64,000 nucleotides of DNA, taken from contig DJHM01000034.1 in assembly GCA_002433075.1 (NCBI GenBank), positions 210,867 through 274,866 on the forward strand, in the 5' to 3' direction. A model generated the notes under the pieces. The model was not told where the DNA came from. It made no database searches and saw only the letters and a list, made by a program, of their open reading frames with translations. Numbering within the stretch: the stretch's first letter is position 1; every line of letters begins with the position of its first letter. The position numbers and the translations under genes were made by a program. This document shows positions 44,601-53,291 of this stretch, piece after piece. This DNA comes from Latescibacteria bacterium UBA6620 (lineage in GTDB: Bacteria; Latescibacterota; UBA2968).

Positions 44601-47600
44601 CCGATCCACCCACCATCGTCCGGGGGCCCCGCGTCGTCAATCTGACGGCATCGTCGGCCACGGTCGAGTGGGCGACGGATGAGCCCGCCGATACACGACT
44701 GTCGTCAGGCTTGACCATCGATTACGATAATTTTGTCGAGATCGCCGAAGGCGTTCGGTCCCACTCGGTGACCCTGACCGATCTCGAACCTAGCACCGAA
44801 TACCACTACGCTGTGGGTTCGGCCGACGCTTCCGGGAATGTCGTCACAACGGACGCGAGCGGGACAACCCTCGGTCTGAGCGAGGATCACACGTTCAGAA
44901 CACGGTCGACCGAAGACGCTCAACCCCCGGTCATCGTCAACGGGCCGCTGGCCGAAATCCGCAACAACCTCGTTACCTTGCGCTGGAGGACGGATGAGCT
45001 GGCGACTTCAAAAGTTACCGTCGGCGTCCTGCCCGGTTCGGACGATGCGGCCGTCGAAGGAGCACCCGTCTTCGGGGAAGCATCTCAGATCGTGTTCGAA
45101 GACAACGAGCTGGTTCGACGGCACTCGATCACCGTAACCGGGCTCGAGCCGGGGCTGGACTACCTGTTCCAGGTCAGTTCCACCGACGCATCTGGAAACA
45201 CGGTTTCGGGTGTCGATCCGACCCCCACACCCAAGCTGCAGGTTCCGGGAGGATTCGGCAGCTTCACGACCACGACCGAGGAGGACACGCAGTTCCCCGT
45301 GATCACAAGCGGCCCGACCCTCGTGGGTAGCACCACATCCAGCCTCACGATCGAGTGGCAAACAGACGAGAGTTCGAACAGCACCGTCGATTTCGGAACG
45401 GATGAATCTTCTCTCGGCGACCAGGAGATCTCGGGTAGCAACGAGACCACTCACCGGCTGGTGCTCACCAAACTGTCTGCAGGAATGACCTACGCATACC
45501 AGGTCGGGTCGACGGACGCATCCGGCAACGGAGCGACGAAGAGCGCGGTCGTATTCGGCTCGACGCCCGCCGCCGAAGATCTCACCGCGCCGGTCATTAC
45601 GACCGATCCATCGACGATCTACGTGAATGATCGTCAGGCGACCATCAGCTGGGTCACGAGCGAGGCGGCTGACGCGGAGATTTCGTTCGGAACCGATTCC
45701 GGCAATCTGACCGAAATCGTGACGGAAGAGGACTTCAACACCACACACAGCGTGACGCTAACCAACCTCGAATCGGGCACGACCTATTTCTACCAGGTCG
45801 CGTCGATCGACCAGAGCAACAACGGGCCGGCCACAAGTTCGATCCTCGAGTTCACGACGGAGGCCACTCCCGACGTGACACAGCCCGTGGTTAGCGATGT
45901 TTCCAGCGTTGTATCCGACAGCGAAGCCGTCATCACCTGGACCACAGACGAACTTTCCGACAGCTCGGTTCGATTCGGCCTGAGCGGCAGTCTCGACTTC
46001 AACTCTGGTGATGCCGACGACGTGACCACGCACTCGGTCACACTCACAAACCTGACGCCCAGTTCGGAATATTCCTTCCAGGTCGAATCGATCGACCGGG
46101 CGGGCAACGGACCGGCAACGGGAAGCCTGCTGACGTTCACGACCCTCACCGAAGGGGAGGCCCCGGCCATCGTGGCTCCTACGGGGTTAGCTGCGACGGC
46201 GGGGAACAACGTCGTCGCCCTCACGTGGGTCGGGAGCACTTCGGGCGGTGTGACGGGTAACATCGTCGAACGATCCGAGGAAGGCGGGGAGTTCACCCCC
46301 ATTGCCACCCTCGAAAACATTGCCACCTACATCGACAACAACGTCGCCAACGGAACCAGCTACACTTATCGGCTGCGGGCTGTCGGCCTCCAGCAGGCGC
46401 AGAGCGACCCGTCTGATGAAACAGGAACCGTCACTCCGGCCGCCGATGGGGGACCCTCGGTTCCGTTGCTGTTCGTGAAGCAGGGGGATCCCGCATCCCC
46501 GACGTTCGTCGTCAACAACAGTTCGCCTTCAGATCTCAATCCCGGGGCAGATCTGACCTACACCTTCCAGGTCTCGACGACGGCCGAATTCACCGATGCT
46601 ATCACGGTCGAATCTGGACTGACTGAAGGAGCCGGCCTCGGAAGTACCGACAGCCGCTCCATCACGGCCTGGACCGTCGACCGTACACTTGACGAAGGCA
46701 CGACCTATCACTATCGCATCAAGGCCAGTGACGGGACGTTCGATAGTGAGTTCCTCACGGGCTCCTTCACCGTCGATCTCGCTGAGCCACCGTATCCTGG
46801 CGACATCAACGGGGACTTCGCCGTCAACTTCACCGATTTCGTCTCGCTCGTCGGCGCCTTCAACTCGGCCACAGGAGCGGCGAACTTCATCGAGGCCGCA
46901 GACTTCAACAACGACGGCCTCGTCAACTTCACGGATTTCGTGACGATGGTCGGCGTCTTCAACCTGACCTACGTCCAGCCCGATGAAGCCGCCACCAAGG
47001 CGGTCGTAGCATCCTACAGCATCGACGCAACCACACGTGTCGAACTCGTGGGTCGGGCGATCGACAACGAAGAAGGCGGGGAGTGGGTCGTCGACGTTTC
47101 CGTTAAAGACGCCAAGGACCTGATGGGGATGGGGATTACGTTGAACTACGATCCGTCGGTTCTGACCTTCGTCGAAGCAGGTCAGGTTGACGAAGGTCTC
47201 CTGACCACCGAGAGCCGTGAAGCAGAAGCCTTTGGTGTCCTCGATCACGACACGCAGGAGGGCTCCGTATTCATCGCTGGAGCCATCACGACCGGGGAAG
47301 CGGTGACCGCCGACGAAGGTCTCTTCGCCAGAATCCGCTTCGTTCTCGGTGACGAGCGGCCCCAAGGCGATCTTCTCAGCATCGTCGACGGACTGATCAT
47401 CGACGGCAACCTCGACGTAAGCGTCGTCAACAACATCGGGGCCAGGCTGTCACTCGTTCCGGACGAGTTCGCCCTGGAACGCAACTTCCCGAACCCGTTC
47501 AATCCTGAAACCACAATTCGGTACGCCGTCCCCGAGGCCGCTGATGTCAGCCTGATCGTCTACAACATTCTCGGTCAGGAGATCGTCACGCTCGCCAACG

Positions 47601-47752
47601 AACGACACGTTCCCGGATTCTACGTCCTGCGATGGAACGGCCAGGACCGATACGGCCGAGGTGTCGCCAGCGGCGTCTACCTTTACCGCATCCAGGCCAC
47701 CGGGCAATTGCAGACCTTCACCCAGGTTCACAAGATGCTGCTGCTCAAGTAA
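41609..47752 (+). CDS. Giant secreted FN3 / cohesin-like / dockerin-like protein with T9SS-type tail
   Basis: 2047 residues. Signal peptide (about 1-35). Two cohesin-like beta domains (about 38-160 and 290-400). Ten tandem ~100-residue FN3 modules of the purple-acid-phosphatase N-domain type (about 488-1512; 'W-T-DE', 'H-V-LT-L-G-YFYQV-S-DASGN'). Two more FN3-like domains (about 1517-1730). A dockerin-like EF-hand pair (about 1729-1788: GDINGDFAVNFTDF, DFNNDGLVNFTDF). A third cohesin-like domain (about 1809-1944; LNYDPSVLTFVEAG). Finally an FlgD-Ig/T9SS type-A-like tail (NFPNPFNPETTIRY to KMLLLK). GGAGGA precedes the ATG. Probably surface-attached, binding glycans or partner proteins. Confidence 0.88.
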   Translation: MNSVKTLSLYDFRRVGLAVITVALTLCSGLMTVEAQQVGVDIAIATGDQTFSDVREITALPEETVVIEVFATDFVNQNGVEIVMSVSDPSAIIASTVATTGGSIFTSSLPATLSGNKLRANWITLFAPTSAQPGLQYIGKLSFTLSGTFTELDLNVTLVNVGTQPVEPNIQLRAANQSALPKTFAADLNRDPGNQNVTRGRANPGGPIGVQMFAGNLVDVTGYEIQAQVNLNDIAPDRTVFQPRPPFVAEVPGNGDAGGLATALQSSFANGVFDIQAGSGNGNLDDSALTVTADGGSTVSVEIFGTNFEGALGMQAQIRMSDPSAVRRVTSTIGAFTIKLSEPTINGDLIQFDIGSLSPINASSDPIRAGTMLLEMAPNHTGLTLTVESLAFPPSGVEGSPNAVLNIEPPGGVVPSFIKVDGNTITVRASATIPVNGNVALGNIGFLTRPDFRGSQITFTQVTYISDTPAAIQPNVSLTLNSNVSDAPVVSDPVVPLRVTSESAIIQWGTNRPGIGQVIYGTDPDALDQSATEMTSGRQHRVELTGLMSGARYFYKVITTDSQDRSSDPFPNRPLFIVTRRMADTQPPRVVKGPAAVGITTDGVTVVFETDESSNVEVLFGTDENDLSQSVSSTEESRVHELRLSGLTGGQPYFYKLRLTDGIGNVFETMQPRRFQLRATADVNAPRIVGRPSVSPRFNGAAIRWNTTKPSSSDIFYGLLSGVSGTVAKQASADLADSLVVSELVNRHQLALSNLLADTAYAYQVRSIDASGNEVLSNMFTFRTTAYEDTVAARIVRPPVVPRRSDTEALIVLETNEPATVTVQYDTMTSVLGDETGIEGESVSTTAPTRRHEVRITNLVPGKIYYYQVAATDLSGNGPTYNAGELSFATLGAPDTAAPVVFSRPVALGITQDGATISWAADEPHSAAISYRVAGATKQAEGFDEFIEDIEVTRRHAVPMSGLEAGVTYEYEVATTDAEGNESVTSILSFTTRSTEDTDPPTIVRGPRVVNLTASSATVEWATDEPADTRLSSGLTIDYDNFVEIAEGVRSHSVTLTDLEPSTEYHYAVGSADASGNVVTTDASGTTLGLSEDHTFRTRSTEDAQPPVIVNGPLAEIRNNLVTLRWRTDELATSKVTVGVLPGSDDAAVEGAPVFGEASQIVFEDNELVRRHSITVTGLEPGLDYLFQVSSTDASGNTVSGVDPTPTPKLQVPGGFGSFTTTTEEDTQFPVITSGPTLVGSTTSSLTIEWQTDESSNSTVDFGTDESSLGDQEISGSNETTHRLVLTKLSAGMTYAYQVGSTDASGNGATKSAVVFGSTPAAEDLTAPVITTDPSTIYVNDRQATISWVTSEAADAEISFGTDSGNLTEIVTEEDFNTTHSVTLTNLESGTTYFYQVASIDQSNNGPATSSILEFTTEATPDVTQPVVSDVSSVVSDSEAVITWTTDELSDSSVRFGLSGSLDFNSGDADDVTTHSVTLTNLTPSSEYSFQVESIDRAGNGPATGSLLTFTTLTEGEAPAIVAPTGLAATAGNNVVALTWVGSTSGGVTGNIVERSEEGGEFTPIATLENIATYIDNNVANGTSYTYRLRAVGLQQAQSDPSDETGTVTPAADGGPSVPLLFVKQGDPASPTFVVNNSSPSDLNPGADLTYTFQVSTTAEFTDAITVESGLTEGAGLGSTDSRSITAWTVDRTLDEGTTYHYRIKASDGTFDSEFLTGSFTVDLAEPPYPGDINGDFAVNFTDFVSLVGAFNSATGAANFIEAADFNNDGLVNFTDFVTMVGVFNLTYVQPDEAATKAVVASYSIDATTRVELVGRAIDNEEGGEWVVDVSVKDAKDLMGMGITLNYDPSVLTFVEAGQVDEGLLTTESREAEAFGVLDHDTQEGSVFIAGAITTGEAVTADEGLFARIRFVLGDERPQGDLLSIVDGLIIDGNLDVSVVNNIGARLSLVPDEFALERNFPNPFNPETTIRYAVPEAADVSLIVYNILGQEIVTLANERHVPGFYVLRWNGQDRYGRGVASGVYLYRIQATGQLQTFTQVHKMLLLK
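43072..46145 (+). repeat. Ten tandem FN3-module repeats in coding sequence
   Basis: Units of about 300 bp, each starting with a (P/A)P-x-I-V-x-x-P block and ending with S-T-D-A-S-G-N plus an F-T-T strand. Protein-level conservation is clear and diverged, so the array is old rather than freshly amplified. Confidence 0.85.
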
Positions 47753-47774
47753 CTGGCAGGCCTCAGCATTCATT

Positions 47775-47810
47775 CGAAGGGCCGCCGGCAACCTCGCCGG
47801 CGGCCCTTCG
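47775..47810 (+). terminator. Strong hairpin after the giant gene
   Basis: A perfect 15-bp GC-rich stem (CGAAGGGCCGCCGGC and complement) around AACCTC. The T-run is weak (ACGTTAAATTT), so it may be a terminator with poor U-tract or an mRNA-stabilising hairpin. Confidence 0.6.
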
Positions 47811-47871
47811 ACGTTAAATTTCCGTCGGCGTGGTTCGCCCCAGCCAGCCTTGGTCTTCGCATCCAAACAGC

Positions 47872-47901
47872 TTGACTTGACGCCCCGCAGGGGGCTACAT
47901 T
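47872..47901 (+). promoter_or_regulatory. Promoter candidate of the propeller/PorV operon
   Basis: TTGACT, 18 nt, TACATT, about 45 nt upstream of the proposed TTG start of the first propeller gene. Confidence 0.45.
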
Positions 47902-47946
47902 TCCGAGCGTTTTCCGCTCCCGAACGAGCCACACACAGGGCAAGTT

Positions 47947-50900
47947 TTGAGTTTCTTCGCTTTCTTCTTCCCAATCCGATTCCTCCAGGTCTGCTTTTCG
48001 GTCGCGACCGCGATGCTCGTGGTCTCACTGACCCAACCGGCTTCCGCCCAGACCTTCACCGCATCCACATCATTGACCGGCGTCTGGGGGTCCACCACAA
48101 CCTGGGGCGATGTCGACGGCGACGGCGATCCAGACCTCCTAGTGACTGGATTGACCGGTTCGCCCGGCAACTGTGTGCCGCTCACTCAGCTTTACCTGAA
48201 CCAGGGCGGGGCTCTCACGGCATCCAGTGACACCTTCGAGGGTGTTCATCTTGGTCAGGCCGCTTTCGGTGACTACGACGGGGACGGCGATCTTGATCTC
48301 GCCCTCACGGGTGCGACGGCCTCGGGTGTCGGTACGCTCCGACTCTACGAGAACGCCGGGGGCACATATACCGAGGGCAACTCCCAGAACGATCTCCTGG
48401 CTGAGAATCTCCGATACAGCGCCCTGGCCTGGGGCGATATCGACAACGACGGCGACCTCGATCTCCTCGCCTCAGGAATCACAACTGCTGGCAATCCCAG
48501 AACGGTTCTGTTCCGGAACAGCCGTATCGATGCGGCCAGAACCGGGAGCCCTCTCGGGGGATTCCCGACGTTCGTGTTGGATGAACTGAACTCCGAGCGA
48601 CTCATCAACCTCTACGGCGGTCGTCTGGCCTGGGGCGATCTCGACGGCGACGGCGATCTCGATCTCGCGGCAACAGGTTATGGCACCGACGGGTCCAGAC
48701 GGGCCGCCCTCTACCTGAACGAGCCCCTCGGCACCTTCGTCCAGGACACCGCAAGCGAACTCACTCCCGTGACGGGCGGTGATCTTGCCTGGGGTGACTA
48801 CGACAACGACGGGGATCTCGATCTCGTCCTTTCGGGTTGGAGCACGGCCTGGGAGGCCACCCTCCAGCTCTTCACGAACGCCGCTGGCATCCTAAGGGAG
48901 GACCGCTTCTTCAGTGCCACACGGGTCGTCGGTTCGGTCGCGTGGGGAGACTTCGACAACGACGGGGATATCGACCTCGCAGTCACCGGGCACACGAACA
49001 CGTCCGAAAGAGCCAGCTACGTCGCTCGCAACGAGCCCCTCGGAACAGTCGCAGAAGACACGGCCATCGATCTTCCCGGTCTGCGTGGAGGAGACATCGC
49101 CTGGGCCGACTCCGACGGCGACGGGGACCTCGATCTCGCGATTTCGGGCGAAACGTCGACGGGTGTCCGAGAAACGGGGATCTACACGCTTTCCGGAGTC
49201 ACGGCCAACGCACGACCGCAGGCGCCTGACCGACCGGGAGACCCAGTTGTAACGGGAGGCGGACTAACCCTCAACTGGAACGACGGTCAGGATGACGAGT
49301 CGGGTAGCAGTGCGTTGACCTACCTCCTCCGAATCGGCACGAGCGAGGACTCCCACAATGTCTTTTCAGGCATCGTTTCCACCGGAGGCTCGAACGTCGG
49401 CAACGCCAAAACCGTCCGGCTGGCTGTGCCCCTTGCTCGCGGCACCTACTTCTGGGCTCTCCGCACCGTCGACGGAGGGTTCGCGGTCTCTGACGAGAGC
49501 CAGGAAGAGCTGTTCCGGGTGCAGGACCTCGTGAGCTCCGAGCAGAGCCTCCGACCTCTACAGAACGGAAAGGCTGCCTGGGCCGACTTCGACGGGGACG
49601 GCGATGCGGATCTGCTTCTGTCCGGCCTCGACATCGACCGTCGGGCCCGGTCCATCCTCTACGAGAATGACAACGGTCGTCTCAACGAGAGCGAAAACAT
49701 CTCCCTCCAGGGCGTCATCTCCGGAGACGCCGCCTGGGGTGACTTCGACAACGATGGCGATCCCGATTTGCTACTTACAGGCGGTGATGTCGCCGGCAAT
49801 CGTTTCACCTATCTCTACAGGAACAGGCAGACCGACTTCGCCCTTAACGTCGCAAATTTCCAGGTGCTCCCCCAGATGAGCGAGAGCGCGGCCGAATTCG
49901 GAGATTTCGACAATGATGGCGACATCGACCTTGCCCTGATGGGGCAGGTTTCGGGCGACCGAAGGACGCTCCTTTTCAGGAACGACGACGGACAGTTTGT
50001 CAAAATCGAATCCGGTCTCGTCCACACCGACAATGGCGATCTGGCCTGGGGCGACATTGACAACGACGGAGACCTCGACCTCGCCCTGGCTGGACAGCAA
50101 TCGGACGCCGGCGCAGCGGCGGTCGATATCTATCGTAACGCTCCTGTTGGAACACTCACGGCCGATACTGGATCCACGCTCCCCTCGTTGCTCGCCAGCG
50201 ACGTCTCCTGGGGCGACTACGACAGTGACGGGGATCTCGACCTCGCCGCCGCAGGTTTCGATCCATCCACGGGTCTCCTCACGGCGGTCTTCGAAAACGA
50301 TGGTGCTGGCGGACTGACGGCCATCGGTTCAGGCATCGACGGGATGGCGGCAGGTGAATTGGCCTGGGGAGATTACGACAACGACGGTGACCTCGACCTC
50401 GCCCTGACCGGGGCGGTGGCCAGTGGGCAGGCTCTACAGCTCTACAGGAACGGGAGCGGGCTGTTCGAACCACAATCGATCGACGTCCTCATCGGGTTGA
50501 CCTTCTCCTCCGTCGCCTGGGGAGATTACGACAACGATGGCGACCTGGATCTCGCCAGCACAGGACAGACGACACCCGACGGCAGTAGTTTTTTCCCGAG
50601 CAGCCGGGTAAACGACAACCTCGAAGCACGGTTCAATCCCAACCGAAGTCCCTCGGCCCCCGACGGTCTGACTGCCACCAGTACCGGCTCCTCCGTAACC
50701 TTCGGCTGGCTTACGTCCTCTGATCAGGGTTCGTCACCCACCTCGGACGTTGCGCTGAGTTATGAGCTGCGTGTCGGCTCGACTCCCGTCGGCAATGAGG
50801 TTCGTTCGGGAGCGTCAGGTGTTTCGTTCGGCGCTGTGCGAGGGACTTCACTACGACTCGTCGACCTCGCCAGCGGAAAGTATTTCTGGGCCGTCCGCAG

Positions 50901-52011
50901 CATCGACCAAGGACTGCTTGCGTCTCCCGCGACCGACGAGCAGACGTTCATCGTCGACACGGTTGCCCCCGTCATCGACAGTGTCCAGGTGAGGCCCCGG
51001 GTTCTGGCGACCGGACGTCGCGCGAGTGTCGTCCTCAACTTTTATGATGAACCGGCAGGAATGGACAACAGCGTGAGACCCACCGTCACGCTCGAACTTA
51101 CAGGTGTGGAAGACCCATTGACGCTGGAGCAGATCAGCTACAGCGGCGGACTCTGGATCGGAGAGGCGGAGATCGTTGACGAGACCCCCGGGGGAACCGT
51201 CATCGTCCGAGTCGAAGGCGCTGTGGATCTCAAGGGGAACCCGATGGCCCCCTTCGAAGAGGTTATCCCTGCGCTGATCGCCCGCGGCCAGGGGGGCGTT
51301 GTCCAGAGCAGCGATGGAATCGCGACCTTACGTCTCTCGCCCAATGTCCTGCCCGAGTCGCTTTCCCAGAATCCGGATGTGCAGATTCTGACCGAGCTCG
51401 CGGACTCCGCCCCCTCCGGACCGACGGTAATCTCCTCCCTCGTCTACAGAATCACCTCAGAACCCGCTTTGACGCTCCGCAAACCCGCGACGTTCAGCAT
51501 GACCATCCCGAGCGGAACGACGTCCGATCAGCTTGCCGTGTTCCGGCAGGAGGGAAGTTCGTGGACTCGGATTGGTGGCACGATCGAGCAGGATCAGGTG
51601 CGTGTTTCGATATCGGATTTCGGCGTCTACGGACTTTTCATCGACAGCGGGACGGGCAACGGCGGTGCGTCCATATCTAACGTCGAGTTTTCGAACAGAG
51701 CCTTCTCTCCGATCGCGTTTAGAACCGGGGGACCCGGAAGAAGGCCGGGAGCGCCCGGTGGGCTCACTTCTACGACGGATCTGTCTTTCGACTTGGGTGC
51801 CTCTGCGACGGTTCGAGTCGAGATCTACGATCGCAGCGGGCAACTACAACGGGTCCTCGAACCCGGTCGCCAGATGAACGCGGGCCGGAATCTCCTGACC
51901 TGGAACGGACGTGATCATCGTGACGAAATTGTTCGAAGCGGGCTCTACATCGTCGTCATCGATGCGAACGGCGAACAGACCCATAAGACCGTCGCGGTCG
52001 TGAATCGGTAG
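47947..52011 (+). CDS. Secreted double FG-GAP/VCBS beta-propeller protein with FlgD-like tail
   Basis: 1354 residues. Hydrophobic signal ending in ASAQ (about 1-35). Seven W-G-D-x-D-x-DGD-x-DL repeats (about 53-400), an FN3-like domain (about 415-530), seven more repeats (about 546-870), a second FN3-like domain (about 895-1000), an Ig-like and a ZU5-like region (to about 1225), and an FlgD-Ig C-terminal domain (LTWNGRDHRDEIVRSGLYIVVI). Two sets of exactly seven argue for two complete Ca-binding, integrin-alpha-like propellers. Start is TTG with a weak ribosome site. Operon head; the next gene starts 8 nt after its stop. Confidence 0.85.
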   Translation: MSFFAFFFPIRFLQVCFSVATAMLVVSLTQPASAQTFTASTSLTGVWGSTTTWGDVDGDGDPDLLVTGLTGSPGNCVPLTQLYLNQGGALTASSDTFEGVHLGQAAFGDYDGDGDLDLALTGATASGVGTLRLYENAGGTYTEGNSQNDLLAENLRYSALAWGDIDNDGDLDLLASGITTAGNPRTVLFRNSRIDAARTGSPLGGFPTFVLDELNSERLINLYGGRLAWGDLDGDGDLDLAATGYGTDGSRRAALYLNEPLGTFVQDTASELTPVTGGDLAWGDYDNDGDLDLVLSGWSTAWEATLQLFTNAAGILREDRFFSATRVVGSVAWGDFDNDGDIDLAVTGHTNTSERASYVARNEPLGTVAEDTAIDLPGLRGGDIAWADSDGDGDLDLAISGETSTGVRETGIYTLSGVTANARPQAPDRPGDPVVTGGGLTLNWNDGQDDESGSSALTYLLRIGTSEDSHNVFSGIVSTGGSNVGNAKTVRLAVPLARGTYFWALRTVDGGFAVSDESQEELFRVQDLVSSEQSLRPLQNGKAAWADFDGDGDADLLLSGLDIDRRARSILYENDNGRLNESENISLQGVISGDAAWGDFDNDGDPDLLLTGGDVAGNRFTYLYRNRQTDFALNVANFQVLPQMSESAAEFGDFDNDGDIDLALMGQVSGDRRTLLFRNDDGQFVKIESGLVHTDNGDLAWGDIDNDGDLDLALAGQQSDAGAAAVDIYRNAPVGTLTADTGSTLPSLLASDVSWGDYDSDGDLDLAAAGFDPSTGLLTAVFENDGAGGLTAIGSGIDGMAAGELAWGDYDNDGDLDLALTGAVASGQALQLYRNGSGLFEPQSIDVLIGLTFSSVAWGDYDNDGDLDLASTGQTTPDGSSFFPSSRVNDNLEARFNPNRSPSAPDGLTATSTGSSVTFGWLTSSDQGSSPTSDVALSYELRVGSTPVGNEVRSGASGVSFGAVRGTSLRLVDLASGKYFWAVRSIDQGLLASPATDEQTFIVDTVAPVIDSVQVRPRVLATGRRASVVLNFYDEPAGMDNSVRPTVTLELTGVEDPLTLEQISYSGGLWIGEAEIVDETPGGTVIVRVEGAVDLKGNPMAPFEEVIPALIARGQGGVVQSSDGIATLRLSPNVLPESLSQNPDVQILTELADSAPSGPTVISSLVYRITSEPALTLRKPATFSMTIPSGTTSDQLAVFRQEGSSWTRIGGTIEQDQVRVSISDFGVYGLFIDSGTGNGGASISNVEFSNRAFSPIAFRTGGPGRRPGAPGGLTSTTDLSFDLGASATVRVEIYDRSGQLQRVLEPGRQMNAGRNLLTWNGRDHRDEIVRSGLYIVVIDANGEQTHKTVAVVNR

Positions 52012-52019
52012 GAGTCAGC

Positions 52020-53291
52020 GTGAGAGCCCCCTTAGTTTACGATCCATACTTTCGTTACCACACCTGGACTATGAGAACGATCGACGCCCTCTCCATACGT
52101 GTCCTCGCCCTGTTGCTGGTCGTCCTCGGATCGTCACCTGTCCTCGGGCAGATCAGTTTTACCGACATTACCAGCAGCGCCGGCGTCGCCAACTCGCTTT
52201 CCAGCGCTCCTCGTGTTGCAACAAGTGCAATCTGGGGCGACTACGACGACGACGGCGATCCGGACCTCTACGTAACCAACTGGGCAAGTGGCGCCGCAGT
52301 AAACGCCAGTGTCAACCGCTTGTATCGCAACAACGGGAACGCCTCGTTCAGCGACGTTGCCGGGCAATCGGGTGTTGCTGAGTCCCGCAACAGTATCGAC
52401 GCGGCCTGGGTCGACTATGACGGCGACGGGGACCTCGACATCTACATCGTGACCTTCGACGACCAGGATCAGCTCTATCAAAACAACGATGGAAGCTTCA
52501 GCCGGGTCACTGGAAGCAGCGGCGTCAACGTGATCTCACAAGGAGACGAAACGGCCGTCGCCTGGGGAGACTACGACGGTGACGGGAACATCGATTTCTA
52601 CCTGTGCAAGCGTCGCTTCCGAAACGCGCTCTACCACAATAACGGAAACGGCACCTTCTCCGAAGTCGGAGAGTCCGCAGGGGTCGACTACCTCGGCGAC
52701 AGCCAGGACGCGGTGTGGGGCGATTACGACAACGACGGCGACCTCGATCTCTACGTCGTCAACCGGGAGCAGAGCAATATCCTCTACCAGAACGAGGCCG
52801 GACAGTTCACGGAGATCGCCTGTGACGCATCGGTCGATAACACGGACATTGGGAACGCCGCAGCGTGGATCGACTACGACGGTGACAACGATCTCGACCT
52901 GTCCGTCGCCAACATAGGAGCGAACGCGCTTTACCGGAACGATGGCGGGGACACGTTCACTAATGTGACAGCCGGGGACCTCGGGGCAACCGCGACCACC
53001 TGGATCACCTCCGCTGCGGTGTGGGAAGATTTCGACGCCGATGGCGATCCCGATGTCCTGCTCGTCAACGGCGCCAATTCCAACGCCGGACAGACCAGCC
53101 AACTCCTGCTGCAGTCCGCCGGGACGTTCACCGACGACACCGCGTCCGCCGGGTTGTCGACCGGCGGGTCTTTCGGCATCGACGCTGCCGTAGTTGACTT
53201 CGATGGCGATGGGGACCTCGACATCTATCTCGTAAACAGCCAGTTCCCTTCATTCGAAGCCAGCATTCTTTATCAGAACGATTCACCCTGA
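52020..53291 (+). CDS. Secreted single 7-bladed FG-GAP/VCBS propeller (UnbV/ASPIC-type)
   Basis: 423 residues. Signal anchor about 25-43 (VLALLLVVLGSSPVLG), then seven blades marked by (V/A/I)W-x-D-(Y/F)D-x-DGDxD-(L/I)Y motifs, each with LYxNNG(D)GxFxDVT spacers like those of ASPIC/UnbV proteins, though the terminal ASPIC domain is missing. It is therefore a bare propeller. The GTG start has GGAG 6 nt upstream; an ATG 51 nt later gives a shorter signal. The stop overlaps the next ATG (TGATG), so it is tightly coupled to the PorV-fusion gene. Confidence 0.85.
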   Translation: MRAPLVYDPYFRYHTWTMRTIDALSIRVLALLLVVLGSSPVLGQISFTDITSSAGVANSLSSAPRVATSAIWGDYDDDGDPDLYVTNWASGAAVNASVNRLYRNNGNASFSDVAGQSGVAESRNSIDAAWVDYDGDGDLDIYIVTFDDQDQLYQNNDGSFSRVTGSSGVNVISQGDETAVAWGDYDGDGNIDFYLCKRRFRNALYHNNGNGTFSEVGESAGVDYLGDSQDAVWGDYDNDGDLDLYVVNREQSNILYQNEAGQFTEIACDASVDNTDIGNAAAWIDYDGDNDLDLSVANIGANALYRNDGGDTFTNVTAGDLGATATTWITSAAVWEDFDADGDPDVLLVNGANSNAGQTSQLLLQSAGTFTDDTASAGLSTGGSFGIDAAVVDFDGDGDLDIYLVNSQFPSFEASILYQNDSP

